A model generated the notes under the pieces. The model had not been told where the DNA came from. It did not search any database and worked only from the letters and a program-made list of their open reading frames with translations. This document shows, one piece after another, positions 50,743 to 63,900 of a stretch of 64,000 nucleotides of DNA. How positions within the stretch are numbered: position 1 is the stretch's first letter; every line of letters begins with the position of its first letter. The stretch comes from Rapana venosa (Eukaryota > Mollusca > Gastropoda > Neogastropoda > Muricidae). The DNA lies in the NCBI GenBank assembly GCA_028751875.1, contig CM054153.1, forward strand, positions 35,430,588-35,494,587, in the 5' to 3' direction. A program made the position numbers and the translations under genes.

Positions 50743-51804
50743 TTTTTTTCTTTTTCTTCATCTTCTTCTTCTTCTATCATTTTATCTCTCCTTCTCTTCT
50801 TCCATTCTTCATTCATCTTTATCTTCTTCTTCTACTTCTTCTTCTATCTTCTACTTCTCTTCTTCTTCTTCTTCTTCTTCTTCTTCTTCTTCATCTTCTT
50901 TCATCTTCTACTTCTTCTTCATTCTTCTCTTCCTTCTTCCTTCTTCTGCATTCTTCTTCTTTGCATTCTTCTTCTTTGCATTCTTCTTCTCTTCTTTGGC
51001 ATTTTTGTTTATCATCTTTTTCTTTACTTCTTCTTCTTCTTTCTTTGCATCTTTTTTCTCTTGTTCTGTTCTTGTTCTTGTTCTTGTTCTTCTTCTTGTT
51101 CGTCTTCTTCTTCTTCTTCTCCTTATCTTCTTCATTCTTCTTCTCTTCTTCTTCTTGCATTCTTCTTCTTCGTTGCATTCTTCTTCTCTTTGCATTGTTC
51201 TTCTCTGAACTTCTCTTCTTTTTCTTTTTCTTCTCTTCTTCTTTTCTTTCTCTTCTTCTTCTTTATCTTCTTCTTCTTCTTCTTCTTCTTCTCATCTTGC
51301 ATTCTTCTCATCTTCTTCTTCCTCTTGCATTCTTCTCTTCTATTCTTCTTTGCAATCTCCGTTATCTTCTCTTCTTCTTCTCTTCTTCTTCTTCTCTTCT
51401 TCTTCTTCTTCTTCTTCTCTTCTTCTTCTTCTACTCTTCTCTCTCTTCTTCGTCCTAATCTTCTTTGCATTCTTCCTGCATCTCTTTGCACTCTTCTTCT
51501 TAACATTCTTTGCATTCTTCATCTTCTCTTTGGCAATTTCTCATCTTCTTTTTACTTTGCTTTCTTCTTTCATCTTCTTTTTTTCACTTCTTCTTCTTCT
51601 TCTTTCTCTTCATCCTTCTTCCTATTCTCTGATTCTTCTGTTCTTCTTTGTCTTGTTTCTTCTCTTCTTCTTTAATCTTCTTCTTCTTCTTCTTCTTCTT
51701 TCTCTTTGCATTCATCTTCTCTTTCATTCTTTTTTCATGCATTCTTCTTTGCATTCTCCTTCTTCTTCCTCTCATTGCATTTTTTTTTTTGCATTCTTCT
51801 TCTG

Positions 51805-52390
51805 CTTCTACTCGTTACATTCTTATTCCTTTATACATTCTTCTTGCATTCCTCTTCTTCCTCTCCTTTGCAATTCTTCTTTGCTTTTTTGTTGTTCTCT
51901 TCTTGTTTTGCAATTCTTCTTCGTCTGATCTTTTCATCTACTTCCTTCTTCTTTTTCTTCTTCTTCTCTTTTTCTTCTTCTTCTTCTTCTTACTTCTTCT
52001 TCTCTTCTTTCTTCCTTCTCTTCTTCTTCTTCTCTCTTCTTCCCTTCTTCTTCTTCTTCTCTTCCGTCTCTTCCTATTCTTGTTTCTTCTTGTTTCTTCT
52101 TGTTCTATCTTCTTCTTATTCTTCTTCTTCTTCTCTTCTACTTCTTCTCTTTCTTTGCATCTTCTTCTCTTTTGCATTCTTTTCTTTGGCATCATTCTTT
52201 GCATCTCCTTCTTCTTCTCTTACATTGCATTTTTTTTGCATCTTCTTTCCTGCTTCTACTTCTTTACATTCTTATTCTTTATTACATTCTTCTTTGCATT
52301 CTTCTTCTACCTCTTCTTTTCATTCTTCTTGCATTTTTTTGTTGTTTCTTCTTCTTTTTTGCATTCTTCTTCTACTTATCTTTCTTCTTC
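51805..52390. repeat. Paired GTTGTT-containing module (occurrence 3)
   Basis: Two copies start near 51805 and 52258, about 453 bp apart, again with CATTCTTATTC and GTTGTT blocks in order. Confidence 0.68.
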
Positions 52391-54900
52391 TTCTTCTTCT
52401 TTTTTCTCTTCTCTTCTTCTTTTTCTTCTTCTTCTTCTTCATTCTTCTACTTCTTCTTCATTCTCTTCTTTCTTCTTCTTCTTCTTCTTCTTCTTTCTTC
52501 TTCTTCTTCTTCCTCTTCTTTTTCTTTGCATACTTCTTCTTCCTGTATGCTTTCCTGCTTCTTCTTTGCAATCTTCTTATTTTGCAAACTTCTTCCTTCT
52601 TCGTCATCTTCTTGTATTCTTTTTCTTTGCATTCTTTTTTTTCTCTTCTTTACATTTTTCTTTGCCATTTTTTTTCATCTTCCTTCTTCTTTTTTCTTCT
52701 TCTTCTTCATCTCTTCCTCTTTTTCTTTGCATTCTTTTCTTCTTTGCATCCTTCTTTCTTGTATTCTTTTTTTGCATTCGTCTTTGCATTCTTCTTCTTG
52801 TTTACATTCTTCATCTTTGCATTCTTCTCTTCTTCTCTTCACTCTTGTTCTTCTCTTCTTCTTCAACTTCTTCTTCTTTCTCTTCTTCTTCTTCTTTCTT
52901 CTTCTTCTTCTTCTTTACTTCTCTTTCTTCTCTTCTCTTCTTCCGTCTTCTACTTCTCTTCTTTGCATTCTTCTTCGATTTTGCCTTCTTTTTATTTGCA
53001 TATTCTCTTCTTTGCATTCTTCCTTCTTCTTCTTCTTTGCATTCTCCTATTGCTTTTTTTTTCTTCTTCTCTTCTTGCATTGTTTCTCGCTTCTGATCAT
53101 CTTCTTCTTTTCTTTTTCTTCTCTTCTTCTTCGTCTTCTTCTTCTTCATCTTCTTCTTCTTCTACTCTCTTCTTCTTCTTCTTCTTTCTTCTTCTGTCTT
53201 CTTCTTCTATCCTTCCTTACACTCCAATCTTCGCAATCTTTTCTTCTTCATCTTCTTCCTTCTTCTTCTTCCTTCTTTCTTTCATCTTCTTCTTTCTTAT
53301 CTTCTTCTTCTTCTTCTCTTCATCTTCTTCGTTTTCCTTTGCATACTTCTTTTTCATTGTTTGCTTTTTTCTTCTTCTTGCATTCTTCTTTTTTGCAATC
53401 TTCTCCTCTTCTTCTTCTTTCTTTGTATCTTTTCTTCTCTTCTTCTTAGTTCTTCTTCTTCTTCTCTTCTTCTTCTTCTCTTTCTTCTTCTTTCTTCTTC
53501 TTCTTCTTGATCTTCGTCTTCTTTTGCATTCTTTTTTACATTCTTCTTTGCATTCTCTTCCTTCTTGCATTCTTCTTCTCTTCACATCTTCTTCTTCTTC
53601 TTCATCGTCTTCTTTGCATTCTTCTTCTTCTTTGCATCCTTCTTCTTTGTATTCTTCTTTTTTTGCATTCTTCTTTGCATTCTTCTTGTTGTTTACATTC
53701 TTCTTCTTTGCATTCTTCTCCTTCTTCTGTGCATTCTTCTTTTTCTTCGTCTTCTCCTTTTTCGCATTCATCTTCTTCTTCCTTGCATTTTTTTTCTTTT
53801 TTTTCTTTTCTTTTTTCTTCTTCTTCTTTGCATTCTTTTTTCTCTTGTTCTTGTTTTGTTCTTGTTCTTTCTTTTTCTTGTTCTTCTTCTTCTTCTTCTT
53901 CTTCTTCTTTTCTTCTTCTTCTTCTTCTTCGTTGCATTCTTCTTCTTCGTTGCATTTTTCTTTGCATTTTCTTCTTCTTCTTCTCTCTTCTTTCTTCTTT
54001 TCTTCTTCTTCTTCTTCTTCTTCTTCTTCTTCTTTCTTCTTTCTTCTTCTTTCTTCTTCTTCTTCTTCTTTGCATCTCTTCTTCTTCTTCTTCTTCTTTG
54101 CATTCTTCTTCTTCTTTCTTCTTTGCATTCCTTATCTTCTTCTTCTTCTTCTTCTTCTTCTTTTTTTCTTTTTCTTCTTCTTCTTCTTCTTCTTCTTCTT
54201 CTTTCTTCTTCTTCTTCTTCTTCTTCTTCTTCTTCTTCTTCTTCTCATTCTTCTTCTTCTTCTTCTTCTTCGCATTCTTCTTTGCATTCTTTTTACTTCT
54301 TCTACTTCTTTGCATTGTTCTTCTTCTGATCTTCTTCTTTTCTTTTCTTCTTCTTCTTCTTCTTCTTCTTCTTCCTTCTTCTTCTTCTTCTTCTTCTTCT
54401 TCTTCTTCTTCTTCTTCTTCTTCTTCTTCTTCTTCTTTTTCTTTGCATTCTTCCCTTTTCTCTTCTTCTTCTTCTTCTTCTATCTTCTTCTTCTTCTTTT
54501 CTTCTTCCTTATTTTTCTTCTTTTTCTTTTCTTCTTCTTCTTTTTCTTCTTTCTCTTCTTCTTTCTTCTTCTTCTTCTTCTTCTTCTTTGCATTCTTCTT
54601 CTTCCTATTCTTCTTTGCAATCTCCTTTATCTTCTTCTTCTTCTTCTTCTTCTTCTTCTTCTTCTCTTCTTCTTCTCTTTTCTTCTTCTTCTTCTTCTTT
54701 TTCTTTGCCCTACTTTTTCTTCCTGTTTGCTTTCTTCCCTTTTTCTTTGCATTCTTCTTATTTGCAATCTTCTTTCCTTTTTCTTTATCTTCTTTGTATT
54801 CTTTTTCTTTGCATTCTTTTTTTTTCTTCTTCTTTTACATTTTTTTTGCATTTTTCTTTTTTTCTTTTCTTTTTTTTCTTCTTCTTCTTTTCCCCTTTCC

Positions 54901-57900
54901 CCTTTTTCTTTGCTTCTTTTTTTTTCTTTGCATCCTTCTTCTTTGTAAATTTTTTTTTTTTGCTTCTTCTTTGGGATTCTTCCCTTTTTGTTTACATTCT
55001 TTATCTTTGCATTTTTTCTTCTTTTTTTCTTCTTCTTCTTCTTTTTTCTTTTTGTTCTTTTCTTCTTTTCTTTTTTCTTCTTTTCCCTTTTTCTTTTTCT
55101 TCTTTATCTTCTTCTTTTTTTCTTTTTCTTCTTTGTCTTTACTTCTCTTTCTTTGCATTCTTCTTCGTTTTTTCATTCTTTTATTTGCATTTTTCTTCTT
55201 TGCATTTTCCCCTTTTTTTTTTCTTCTTTTTTCATTCTCCTTTGCATTTTTTTTTTTCTTCTTTTTCTTTGCATTGTTCTTTTCCTTTTGATTTTTTCTT
55301 CTTTTTTTTTTCTTTTCTTCTTCTTCTTCTTCTTCTTTTTCTTTTTTTTTTCTTCTTTTTTTTCTTCTTCTTCTTCTTCTTTTTCTTCTTCTTCTTCTTC
55401 CTTCCTTTTGCATTCTTTTTCTTCTTTTTTTTCTTTTTCTTCTTCTTTCTTCTTTTTCTTCCCTTTTTTTCTTTTCCTTTTTTTTTTCTTTTTCTTTTTT
55501 TTTTTATTTTTTTTTGTTTGTTTTGTTTTTTTTGTTTTTTTTTTCCCCTTTTTTTTTTTTTTTTGTTTTTTTTTCCTTTTTTCCTTTAAATTTTTCCCCT
55601 TTTCTTTTTTTTTTTCTTCTTTTTCCCTTTTTCTTCCCTTCCTTTTCTTCCTTCTTTTCTTCTTTTTCTTTTTCTTTGCCTTCTTTTTCTTTTTGCCTTT
55701 TTTCTTCTTCTTATCCTTTTTCTTTTTTTCAAACCTTCTTTCCTTTTTCCTTCTTTTCCTTCTTTTTTTCCCTTTTTTTTGCATTTCCCTTTTTTTCACG
55801 GTTTCATCCTTCATTTTTTCTTTTTTCTTCTTCTTCTTTTTCCTTTCTTTCCTTTTTCCTTCCTTCTTCTTCCTTCTTTTTTTTTTTTTTCTTCTTCTTT
55901 TTTATTTTTCTTTCTTTTTTTCTTCTTCTTTTTTTCTTTTTTTTTTTTTTCTTCTTTTTTTTCTTTTTCTTCTTTTTCTTTTCTTCTTTTTTTTCTTCTT
56001 TTTGCATTCCTTTCCTTTTTCTTTGCAAATTTTTTTCTTCTTTTCATTTTTTCTTCTTCTTCTTTCTTTTTTTTCTTTCTTTTCATCTTCTTTTTTTCTT
56101 TTCTTCCCTTCTTTTTTTTTCTTTCTTTTTTTTTGCATTCCTTTTTTTGCATTCTTCTTTTTTTTCTTTTTTCTTCCCCTTTCTTTTTTTTTCCCTTTTT
56201 TTTCATTTTTCCCTTTTTTTTTTTTTCTTTTTCTTTTTCCTTTTCGCATTTTTTCTTCTTCCTTCCTTGCATTTTTTCTCTTTTTTTCCTTTTTTTCTTT
56301 TTTTTCTTCTTCTTTCTTCTTTTTTCTTTTCTTCTTCTTTTTTTCTTTTTCTTTTCTTCTTCTTCTTTTTTTTCATTCTTCTTCTTTTTTTCTTTCTTTT
56401 TTTCTTTTTCTTTTGCAAATTTTTCCCTTTGCATTTTTTTTTGCATTCTTTTTCTTCTTCTTTTCATTTTTTTTTCATCTTTTTCTTTCTTTCTTCTTCT
56501 TCCCTTTTTTCTTCTTTTTTTTTTTTCTTTTCTTTTTCTTTCTTTTCTTTTCTTTTTCTTCCCTTTTTCTTCTTCTTCTTCTTCTTTTCTTTTTCTTCTT
56601 CTTTTTTTTTCTTCTTTTCTCTTTCTTTTTTTCTTCTTCTTCTTTTCTTCTTTCTTTTCTTTTTTCTTTTTCTTTTTTTTCCCTTTTTCTTCCTTTTTCC
56701 TCTTTTTTTCTTCTTCTTTTCTTCTTTTTTGCATTTTCTTCTTCTTCTCTTTTTCTTCTTCCTTCTTTTTCTTTTTCTTCTTCTTTTTCTTCTTTTCTTT
56801 TTTTTCCTTTCCATTTTCTTTTTCTCCCTTTTTTTCTTCTTTTTTCTTCCAATTTTTCTTTGTTCTTCTTTTTTTCCTTTTTTTCTTTTTTCTTCTTTTC
56901 TTTTTCTTTTCTTCTTTTCTTTCTTTCTTCTTCTTCTTTTTGCATTCTTTTTTTTTCTTTTCCCTTTTTTTTGTTCTTCCTTTCTTCTTCTTTTTTCTTC
57001 TTTCTTTTTCTTCTTCTTCTTCTTCTTTTCATTTTCTTTTTTCTTCTTCCTTCTTTTTTTTTTTCTTCTTCCTTTTCTTCTTCTTCTTTTTCTTTTCTTT
57101 TCTTTTCTTTTTTTCTTCTTTTCTTCTTCTTCTTTGCCCTTCTTTTTTCTTTTTTTTCTTTTTTCTTTTTCTTTTCTTCTTTTTTCCCTTTTCTTCTTCT
57201 TCTTTCTTCTTCTCTTTCTTTTCTTCTTCTTCCTTTTCTTTTTTTTTTGCATTTTTTTCTTTTCATTTCCCTTTTTCTTCTTTTGGGATTCTCCCTTTTC
57301 ATTTTTTTTTTCTTTTTTCTTTCTTTTCTCCTTTTTGCCTTCTTTTTTTTTCTTTTTCTCTTTCTTCTTCTTTTCTTTTTCTTTCTTCTTCTTCTTTTTT
57401 TCTTCTTCTTCTTCTTCTTTTTTTTCTTCCTTCTTTTTTTCTTTTCTTCTTTTTTCTTCTTTTTTTTTTTTCTTTTTTTCTTCCCTTTTTTTTTTCTTTT
57501 TTTTCTTCTTTTTTTTCTTTCCTTTCTTTTTTTGTTTTTTTTTTCTTCTTCTTTCCCCTTTTTTTTTTTGCAATTTTTCCTTTTTTTCTTTTCTTTAAAT
57601 TTTTTTTCTTTCTTCTTTTTCTTTCTTCTTCCCCTTTTTCTTCTTCTTCTTCTTCCCTTTTCTTTTTCTTCTTCCCTTTTTCTTTGCTTTTCTTTTTCTT
57701 TCTTTCTTTTTTTTTCTTTTTTTCTTCTTTTTTTCTTCTTTTTTCTTTTTTCTTTTCTCTTCCCCTTCTTCTTCTTTTTTCCCTTTTTTCTTCTTCTTCT
57801 TCTTTCTCCTTTTTTTTTATTCTTCCCTTTTTTTCTTCTTCTTTCTTCTTCTTTTTTTTCTTTTTCTTCTTTTCTTCTTCTCTTTTTTCTTTTCATTCTT

Positions 57901-60900
57901 TTTTTTTTTCCTTTCTTTTCCTTTTTTCAATTTTCCCTTTTATTCCCTTCTTTTTTTTTTTTTTTCTTCTTTTTTTTTTCTTCTTTTTTTCTTCTTTTCT
58001 TCTTTTTGGGTCGTTTTTTCTTTTTTTTTCTTTTTTTCTTTTTTTTCCCTTTTTTTCTCTTCTTCTTTTTCTTCCTTCTTTTTGCATTCTTTTCCTTGTT
58101 CCTTTCTTTTTTCCTTTTTCTTCTTTTCCCCTTTCTCTTTTTTCTTTTTTTGCTTTTTCCTTTTCTTCTTTTTCTTCTTTTTTCTTCTTTTTCTTTTTTT
58201 CTTCTTCCCTTTTTTCTTCTTTTTCTTCTTCTTTTTTCTTCCCTTTTTTTTCTTCTTTTTTCTTTTTTTTCTTCTTTTTTTTTTCTTCTTCTTTCCTTTT
58301 TTTTCTTTTTTTTTCTTCTTTTCTTTTTCTTCTTCTTCTTCTTCCCCTTCCTCTTTTTTTTTGCATTTTTTTTTCTTCTTTGGGATCCTTCTTCTTTTAT
58401 TCTTTTTTTTTTATTTTCTTTGCTTTTTTCTTCTTGTTTTTCATTTTTCAACTTTGCATTTTTTCTTCTTCTTCTTCCCTTTTTCTTCTTCTTCTTCTTC
58501 TTCTTTTTTTCTTTTTTCTTGTTCTTCTTCTTCTTCTTCTTCTTCTTTATCTTCTTTCTTTTTCTTCTTCTTCTTCGTCTTCTACTTCTCTTTCTTTTCA
58601 TTCTTTTTCGGTTTTTTTCATTCTTTTTATTTGATTTTTCTTCTTGCTTCTTTCCCTTCTTTTTTTCTTTCATTCTCCTTTGCATTTTTTTTTTTTTTTC
58701 TTTTTTTTTCTTTTTTGGGAATTTTTTTTCCTCGGTTTCTTCTTCTTTTTCCCCTTTTTTTTTTTCTTCTTCTTTTTTTCTTTTTTTCTTCTTTTTTATC
58801 TTTTTTTCTTCTTCTTTTTCTTTTCTTTTCTCTTCTTCCCCCCCTTTTTTTTCCTTCTTTTTTCTTCTTCTTCTTTTTTTCTTCTTCTTCTTCTTCTTTT
58901 TCTTTTTCTTCTTCTTTTTTTTTTCTTTTTCCTTTTTTTTCTTTTTCTTTTCATTTTTTCTTTTTTTGTTTGCTTTTTTCCCTTTTTCTTTGCATTCTTT
59001 TTTTTTGCAACTTCTCCCCTTTTTCTTCTTTTTCTTTTTTTCTTTTTTTTTGCATTTTTTTTTTTTTTTCTTCTTTACATTTTTCTTTTCATTTTTTTTC
59101 TTCTTCTTCCTTTTTTTTTCTTTTCTTCCCCTTCTCTTTTTCCTTTTCATTTTTTTTCTTTTTTCTTCCCTTTCTTCCTTTTTTCTTTTTTTCCCTTCTT
59201 CTTTGCTTCCTTTCATTCTTTTTACAAATTTTTCTTTGCATTCTTCTTCTTCTTTCTTCTTCTTCTTTTCTTCTTTTTTCTTCTTGTTCTTTTTTTCTTT
59301 TTTTTCTTCTTCTTTCTTCCCTTTTTCTTTATTTTTTTCTTTTTTCTTTTCTTTGCATTCTCTTTTTTTTTCATTCTTTTTTTTCTTGCATTTCTTTTTA
59401 TTTGCATTCTTCTTTTTTTTGGGTTCTCCCCTTTTTCCTTCTTTTTTCTTCTTTCCTTTTCATTTTTTTTTTTTTTTTCTTCTTCTTTTTTGTTTCCTTT
59501 TTTGAATCCTTTTTTTCTTTTTTTCTTTCCTTTTTCTTTTTTTTTCTTTTCTTTTTCTTCTTTTTTTTCTTCTTCTTCTTTTCTTTTTCTTTTCTTCTTT
59601 TTGCAATTCCCCTTTTGCATTTTTTTTCTTCTTCTTTTTTCTTCTTCTTCCTTTTTCTTCTTCTTTTCTTTTCCCTTTTTCTTCTTTTTTTCTTTTTTTT
59701 TTTTTCTTCCTTTTTCATTTTTTTTCTTCTTCTTCTTCTTCTTCTTTTTCTTCTTCTTCTTCTTCTTTTTCTTCTTCTTTTTTTTTCTTTTCTTTTTCTT
59801 TTTTACTTCTTTTCTTTTTCTTTTTTCTTTTTTTCTTCTTCTTTTTCTTTCCCCCTTCTTTTTCTTTTTTTTCTTTTTCTTTGCATTTTTTTTTTTCTTC
59901 TTTTTTCTTCGCATTTTTTTCTTTTTCTTTTTCTTCTTCTTTCTTCTTCTTCTTCTTCCTTTTTTTTCTTTTCTTTTTCTTCTTTTTCTTTTTCCCTTTT
60001 TCTTTTTTCTTCTTTCTTCTTTTTTTTTCCTTTTCCTTCTTCTTTTTTTTTTCTTCTTCTTCTTCTTCTTTTTTCTTCTTCTTTCTTCCTTTTCATTCTT
60101 CTTTTCTTTTCATTCCCCTTCTTTGATTCTTCTTTTTTTTCTTCTTTGCATTTTTTTGTTTACATTTTTTTTCTTTACTTTCTTTTTCTTCTTTCTTTTT
60201 TCCCTTTCCCTTTTTTCTCTTTTTCCCCTTTTTTTCTTTTTTTTTTTTTCTTTTTTCTTCTTCTTTGTTCTTTTTTTCTTCTTTCTTTTTTTTTCTTTTT
60301 TTTATTCTTCTTTTTTCTTTTTTTCTTTTTTTCTTTCCTTCTTCTTTTTCGTTGCCCTTCCTTTCCTTTTTTTTTGCATTTTTTTTCTTTTTATCTTCTT
60401 CTTTTTTTTTTTTCTTTCTTTTTCTTCTTTTTTTTTTTCTTCTTCTTTTTTTCTTTTTCTTTTTTCTTTTTTTTTTCTTTTTTTCTTCTTCTTCTTCTTT
60501 GCCTTTTTTTCTTTTTTTTTCTTCTTTTTCTTTTTTTTTCTTTTTTTTCTTCCTTTTTCTTCTTTTTTTTTCTTTTTCCTTTTTCTTTTATTTTTTTTCT
60601 TTCTTCTTTTCTTTTTCTTCTTTATCTTTTTCTCTTTTTCTTCTTCTTCTTCTTCTTTTTTTCTTTTCTTCTTCTTTTTTTCTTCTTTTCTTCTTTTTTT
60701 CTTCTTCTTCCTTTCTTCTTTTCCTTCCTCTTCTTTTCCTTTTTCTTCTTCTTCTTTCTTCTTTTTTCTTTTTTTTGCATTTTTTTCTTTCATTTCTTTT
60801 CTTTGCTTTTCTTCTTCCTTTTTCCTTTTTTTTCTCTTTTTCCCCCCTTTTTTCTTCTTTTTTCTTTCATCTTTTTTTCTTGTTTTTTTTCTTGGGTTTT

Positions 60901-63900
60901 TTGTTCTTGTTCTTCTTCTTTTTTTTCTTTTCTTCTTTTTCTTCTTATTTAATTTTCTTCTTCTTCTTCTTTTTTTTGCATTTTTTTCTTCTTGCATTTT
61001 TTTCTTTTTCATTTTTTTTTTTCCCTTTTTCTTCTTTTTTTTCCTTCTTTTTTTTTTCTTCTTCTTTTCTTCTTCTTTTTCTTCTTCTTTCTTTTTTTTC
61101 TTTTTTCTTCTTTTCTTTTCTTCCTTTTTCTTCTTTTTCTTTGCTTTTTTCTTTTCCTTTTTTTTTGTTTTTTTCTTTTCTTCTTTTTCTTTTTTTCTTC
61201 TTCCGATTTTTTTCTTCTTTTCTTTTTTTCTTTTCTTCTTCTTTCTTTTTTTTTTTTCTTCTTCTTCTTCCTTTTTTCTTTCTTTTTCCCTTCTTTTTTT
61301 TCCCCTTTTTCTTAATTTTTTTTCTTCTTTTTTCTTCTTTTTTTCTTCTTTTCTTTTTTTCTTCCATTTTTTTTTTTTCTTCTTTTCTTCTTGTTTCTTC
61401 CCTTCCTTTTTTTTCTTCCTTCTTTTTATTCTTTTTTCTTCTTCTTTTTTTCTTTTTTTCTTTTTTTCTTTGCATTCTTCTTCCTTTTGCATTTCTTTTT
61501 TTTTGCATTCTTCTTTGCCAAATTTTCCCCTTCTTCCTCTTCATTGCATTTTTTTTTTTCCTTTTTTCTTTTTGCTTTTACTTCTTTACATTCTTAAAAC
61601 TTTATTCATTTTCTTTGCATTCCTTTTTTCTTCCTCTTCTTTGCATTTTTCTTTTCTTTTTTTTTTTGTTCTTTTCTTTTTTGCATTCTTTTTTTCTTTG
61701 ATCTTTTCTTCTTCTTCCTTTTTTCTTTTTCTTCTTCTTCTTTTTTTCTTCTTTTCTTCTTCTTCTTCTTCTTCTTTTTTCTTTTTTTTCTTCCCTTTTT
61801 CTTCTTTTTTTCTTTGCTTCTTCCTTTCCTTTTTCTTTTTTTTCTTCTTTCTTCTTTCTTATTTTTTCTTCTTCCTTTTTCTTCTTTTTCTTTGGTTCTT
61901 TTCTTTGCCCTTCTTTTTTTTTCTTCTTTTTTTTCTTTGCATTTTTTCTTTTCCCTTTTTTTTTTCTTCTTTTTTTTTTCCTTTTTTTCCCCTTTTTTCT
62001 TTCTTCTTTTTCTTTTTCATTCCCTTTTTTCATTTTTCTTTTTTTCTTTTTCCCTTTTCAAATTTTTCTTTTTTGTTTTCTTTTTTCATTTTTGCATTTC
62101 TTCTTCTTTCTTTTTTTCTTCTTCTTTTTTTTTTCTTTCTTCTTCTTTTTTTTTCTTTCTTCTTCTTTTCTTTTCTTCTTCTTCTTCTTCTTTTTCTTTT
62201 TCCTTTTTCTTCTTCTTTTTTTCTTTGCAAAATTTTTCTTCCTTTTTTTTCTTCTTTTTTTGCATTCTTCTTTTTTTCAAAATTTTCCTTCTTCTTCTTT
62301 TTTTTGATTCTTTTTTTTTTCATTTTTTTTTTTTTCTTTTTTTTCTTTGCATTTTTCTTTTTCTTCCTTTTCTTTTTTTTTTCTTTCTTCCTTTTTCCCT
62401 TTTTTTTCTTTTTCCTTTTTTTTTCTTTCTCCTTTTCTTTTTATCTTTTTTTCCCCCCCCCCCTTCTTTTCTTCTTCTTCTTTTCTTCTTCTTTTTTACT
62501 TCTTCTTCCTTTCCCTTTTTTCCATTCTTTTTCTTCTTCTTTTTTTCTTCTTCTTCTTTTTCTTTTTCTTCTTCTTTTTCTTCCTTCTTTTCCTTTTTTT
62601 TCTTCTTTTTTTCTTTTCACTTCTTTTCTTCTTTTCTTTTTACTTCTTTTCCTTTTTTTTTGCTTTTTTCTTTTTTTTTGGGAAATTTTTTTTTTGCAAA
62701 ATTTTCCTTCTTTTTTCTTTCTTCTTTTTATTTTTTTTTTTTCTTCTACTTTTCTTCCTTTATTTTTTTTTTTTCTTCCTTTTTTTCTTCTTCTTCTTTT
62801 TCTTTTCTTCTTCTTCTTCTTCTTACTTCTTTTTCCCTTTTCTTTTTTTTTACTTCTTTTTTTTTTGCTTTTTTTTTCTTCTTTGCTTCTTCTTTTTTTC
62901 CAATCTTTCTTCCCTTTTTCTTTTTCTTCTTTTAATTTTTTTTTCTTTTTTCTTTCCCTTTTTCTTTTATTTTTCTTTTTTTTCTTTTCTTCATTTTTTC
63001 TTTTTTTACTTCTTCTTCTTTTGATTTTTCTCCCTTTTTTGGGATTTTTTTTCCTTCGGTTTTTTCTTTTCCCTTTTTGCATTTTTTTTCCTTCTTCTTT
63101 TCCCTTTTTTTCTTTTTTTTTTCTTTCTTCTTCTTTTTTTGCATTTCCCTTTTTTGATTCTTTTTTTTTCTTTTTTTTGGGAAATTTTTTTTTTCTTTTT
63201 TCTTGCAAATTTTTCTCCTTTTTTTTTTTTCTTTTTTCCCTTTGTCTTTTCCCTTTTTCCTTCATCTTCCCTTTTTTTTGCATTTTTTTCCTTTTTTCCC
63301 TTTTTCTTTTTTCAAATTTTTCTTTTTCTTTTTTTTAAATTTTTTGCATTTCTTTTTTTTTTTCTTTGCTTTTCTTCTTTTTTTTCTTCTTTTTTCTTCT
63401 TCTCTTTTTTCTTCTTCTTCTTCTTCCTTTTTTTCTTTCCTTTTTCTTTCTTCTTCTTCTTTTTCTTTGCATTTTTTTTTCCTTTCCCTTTTTCTTTTTC
63501 TTCTTCTTCTTCCTTTTTTCTTCTTCTTTCTTCTTTTTTTTTCTTCTTTTCTTCTTTTTTTCTTCTTCCTTTTTTCTTTTTCTTCTTCTTCTTTTTCCCT
63601 TTTTTTGCATTTTCTTCTTCCTTCTTCTTTTTTTCCCTTTTTTTTCTTTTTTCTTTTTTTTTTTTCCTTTTCTTCTTTCTTCTTTTTTTCTTCTTCTTCT
63701 TCTTCTTTCTTTTTTTCTTCTTCTTTTTTCTTCCTTCTTCTTCATTTTTTTCTTCTTCTTCTTCTTCCTTTTTCTTCTTTTTCCTTCTTCTTCCTTCTTT
63801 TTTTCTTTTTCTTCTTCTTCTTCTTCATTTTTTCTTTTTTCTTCTTCTTCTTTTTTTGCTTTTTTCTTCTTCTTCTTTGCATTTTCTTTTTCATTTTTTT

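Larger units (their letters stand above)
38758..54900. repeat. CTT/GAA megasatellite with TTTGCATTC interruptions
   Basis: About 16 kb of C/T-only plus strand is made of CTT units, interrupted every 15-60 bp by TTTGCATTC and less often by GTTGTTTACATTC, CTTGTTC or TTCTGATCTT. The interruptions are ordered and recur as a higher-order repeat, listed separately. Stop codons cannot occur in the pure C/T strand or its complement, so frames up to 1190 aa (phenylalanine/serine/leucine on plus, lysine/arginine/glutamate on minus) carry no evidence of coding. Minus-strand frames often start at ATGCAAAG, the complement of the interruption. Long GAA/TTC tracts can form triplexes. No gene is seen. Confidence 0.96.
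38821..58628. repeat. Higher-order units in the CTT array (about 4.1 kb, with 2.2-3.6 kb variants)
   Basis: Anchor A, ATTTGCAT within TTTTATTTGCATTC, is at 38825, 42988, 45335, 49395, 52994, 55183 and, as ATTTGAT, near 58629. Intervals are 4163, 2347, 4060, 3599, 2189 and about 3446 bp. Anchor D, GTTTACATTC followed by CTGTGCATTC and TTCGCATTC, is at about 39594, 43666, 46011, 50199 and 53686 (4072, 2345, 4188, 3487). A CTTGTTCTTG-rich anchor is near 40424, 44525, 46866, 51060 and 53845. The first three intervals agree for all anchors, so the units are collinear and the shorter ones are probably internal deletions. Confidence 0.78.

Noticed and set aside
38794..63338. Very long open frames (up to 1564 aa) rich in Phe/Ser/Leu on plus, and Lys/Arg/Glu frames on minus
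   Set aside because: TAA, TAG and TGA cannot occur in C/T-only sequence or in its A/G-only complement, so openness is expected. No domain, no codon bias beyond the repeat, and overlapping frames are open together.
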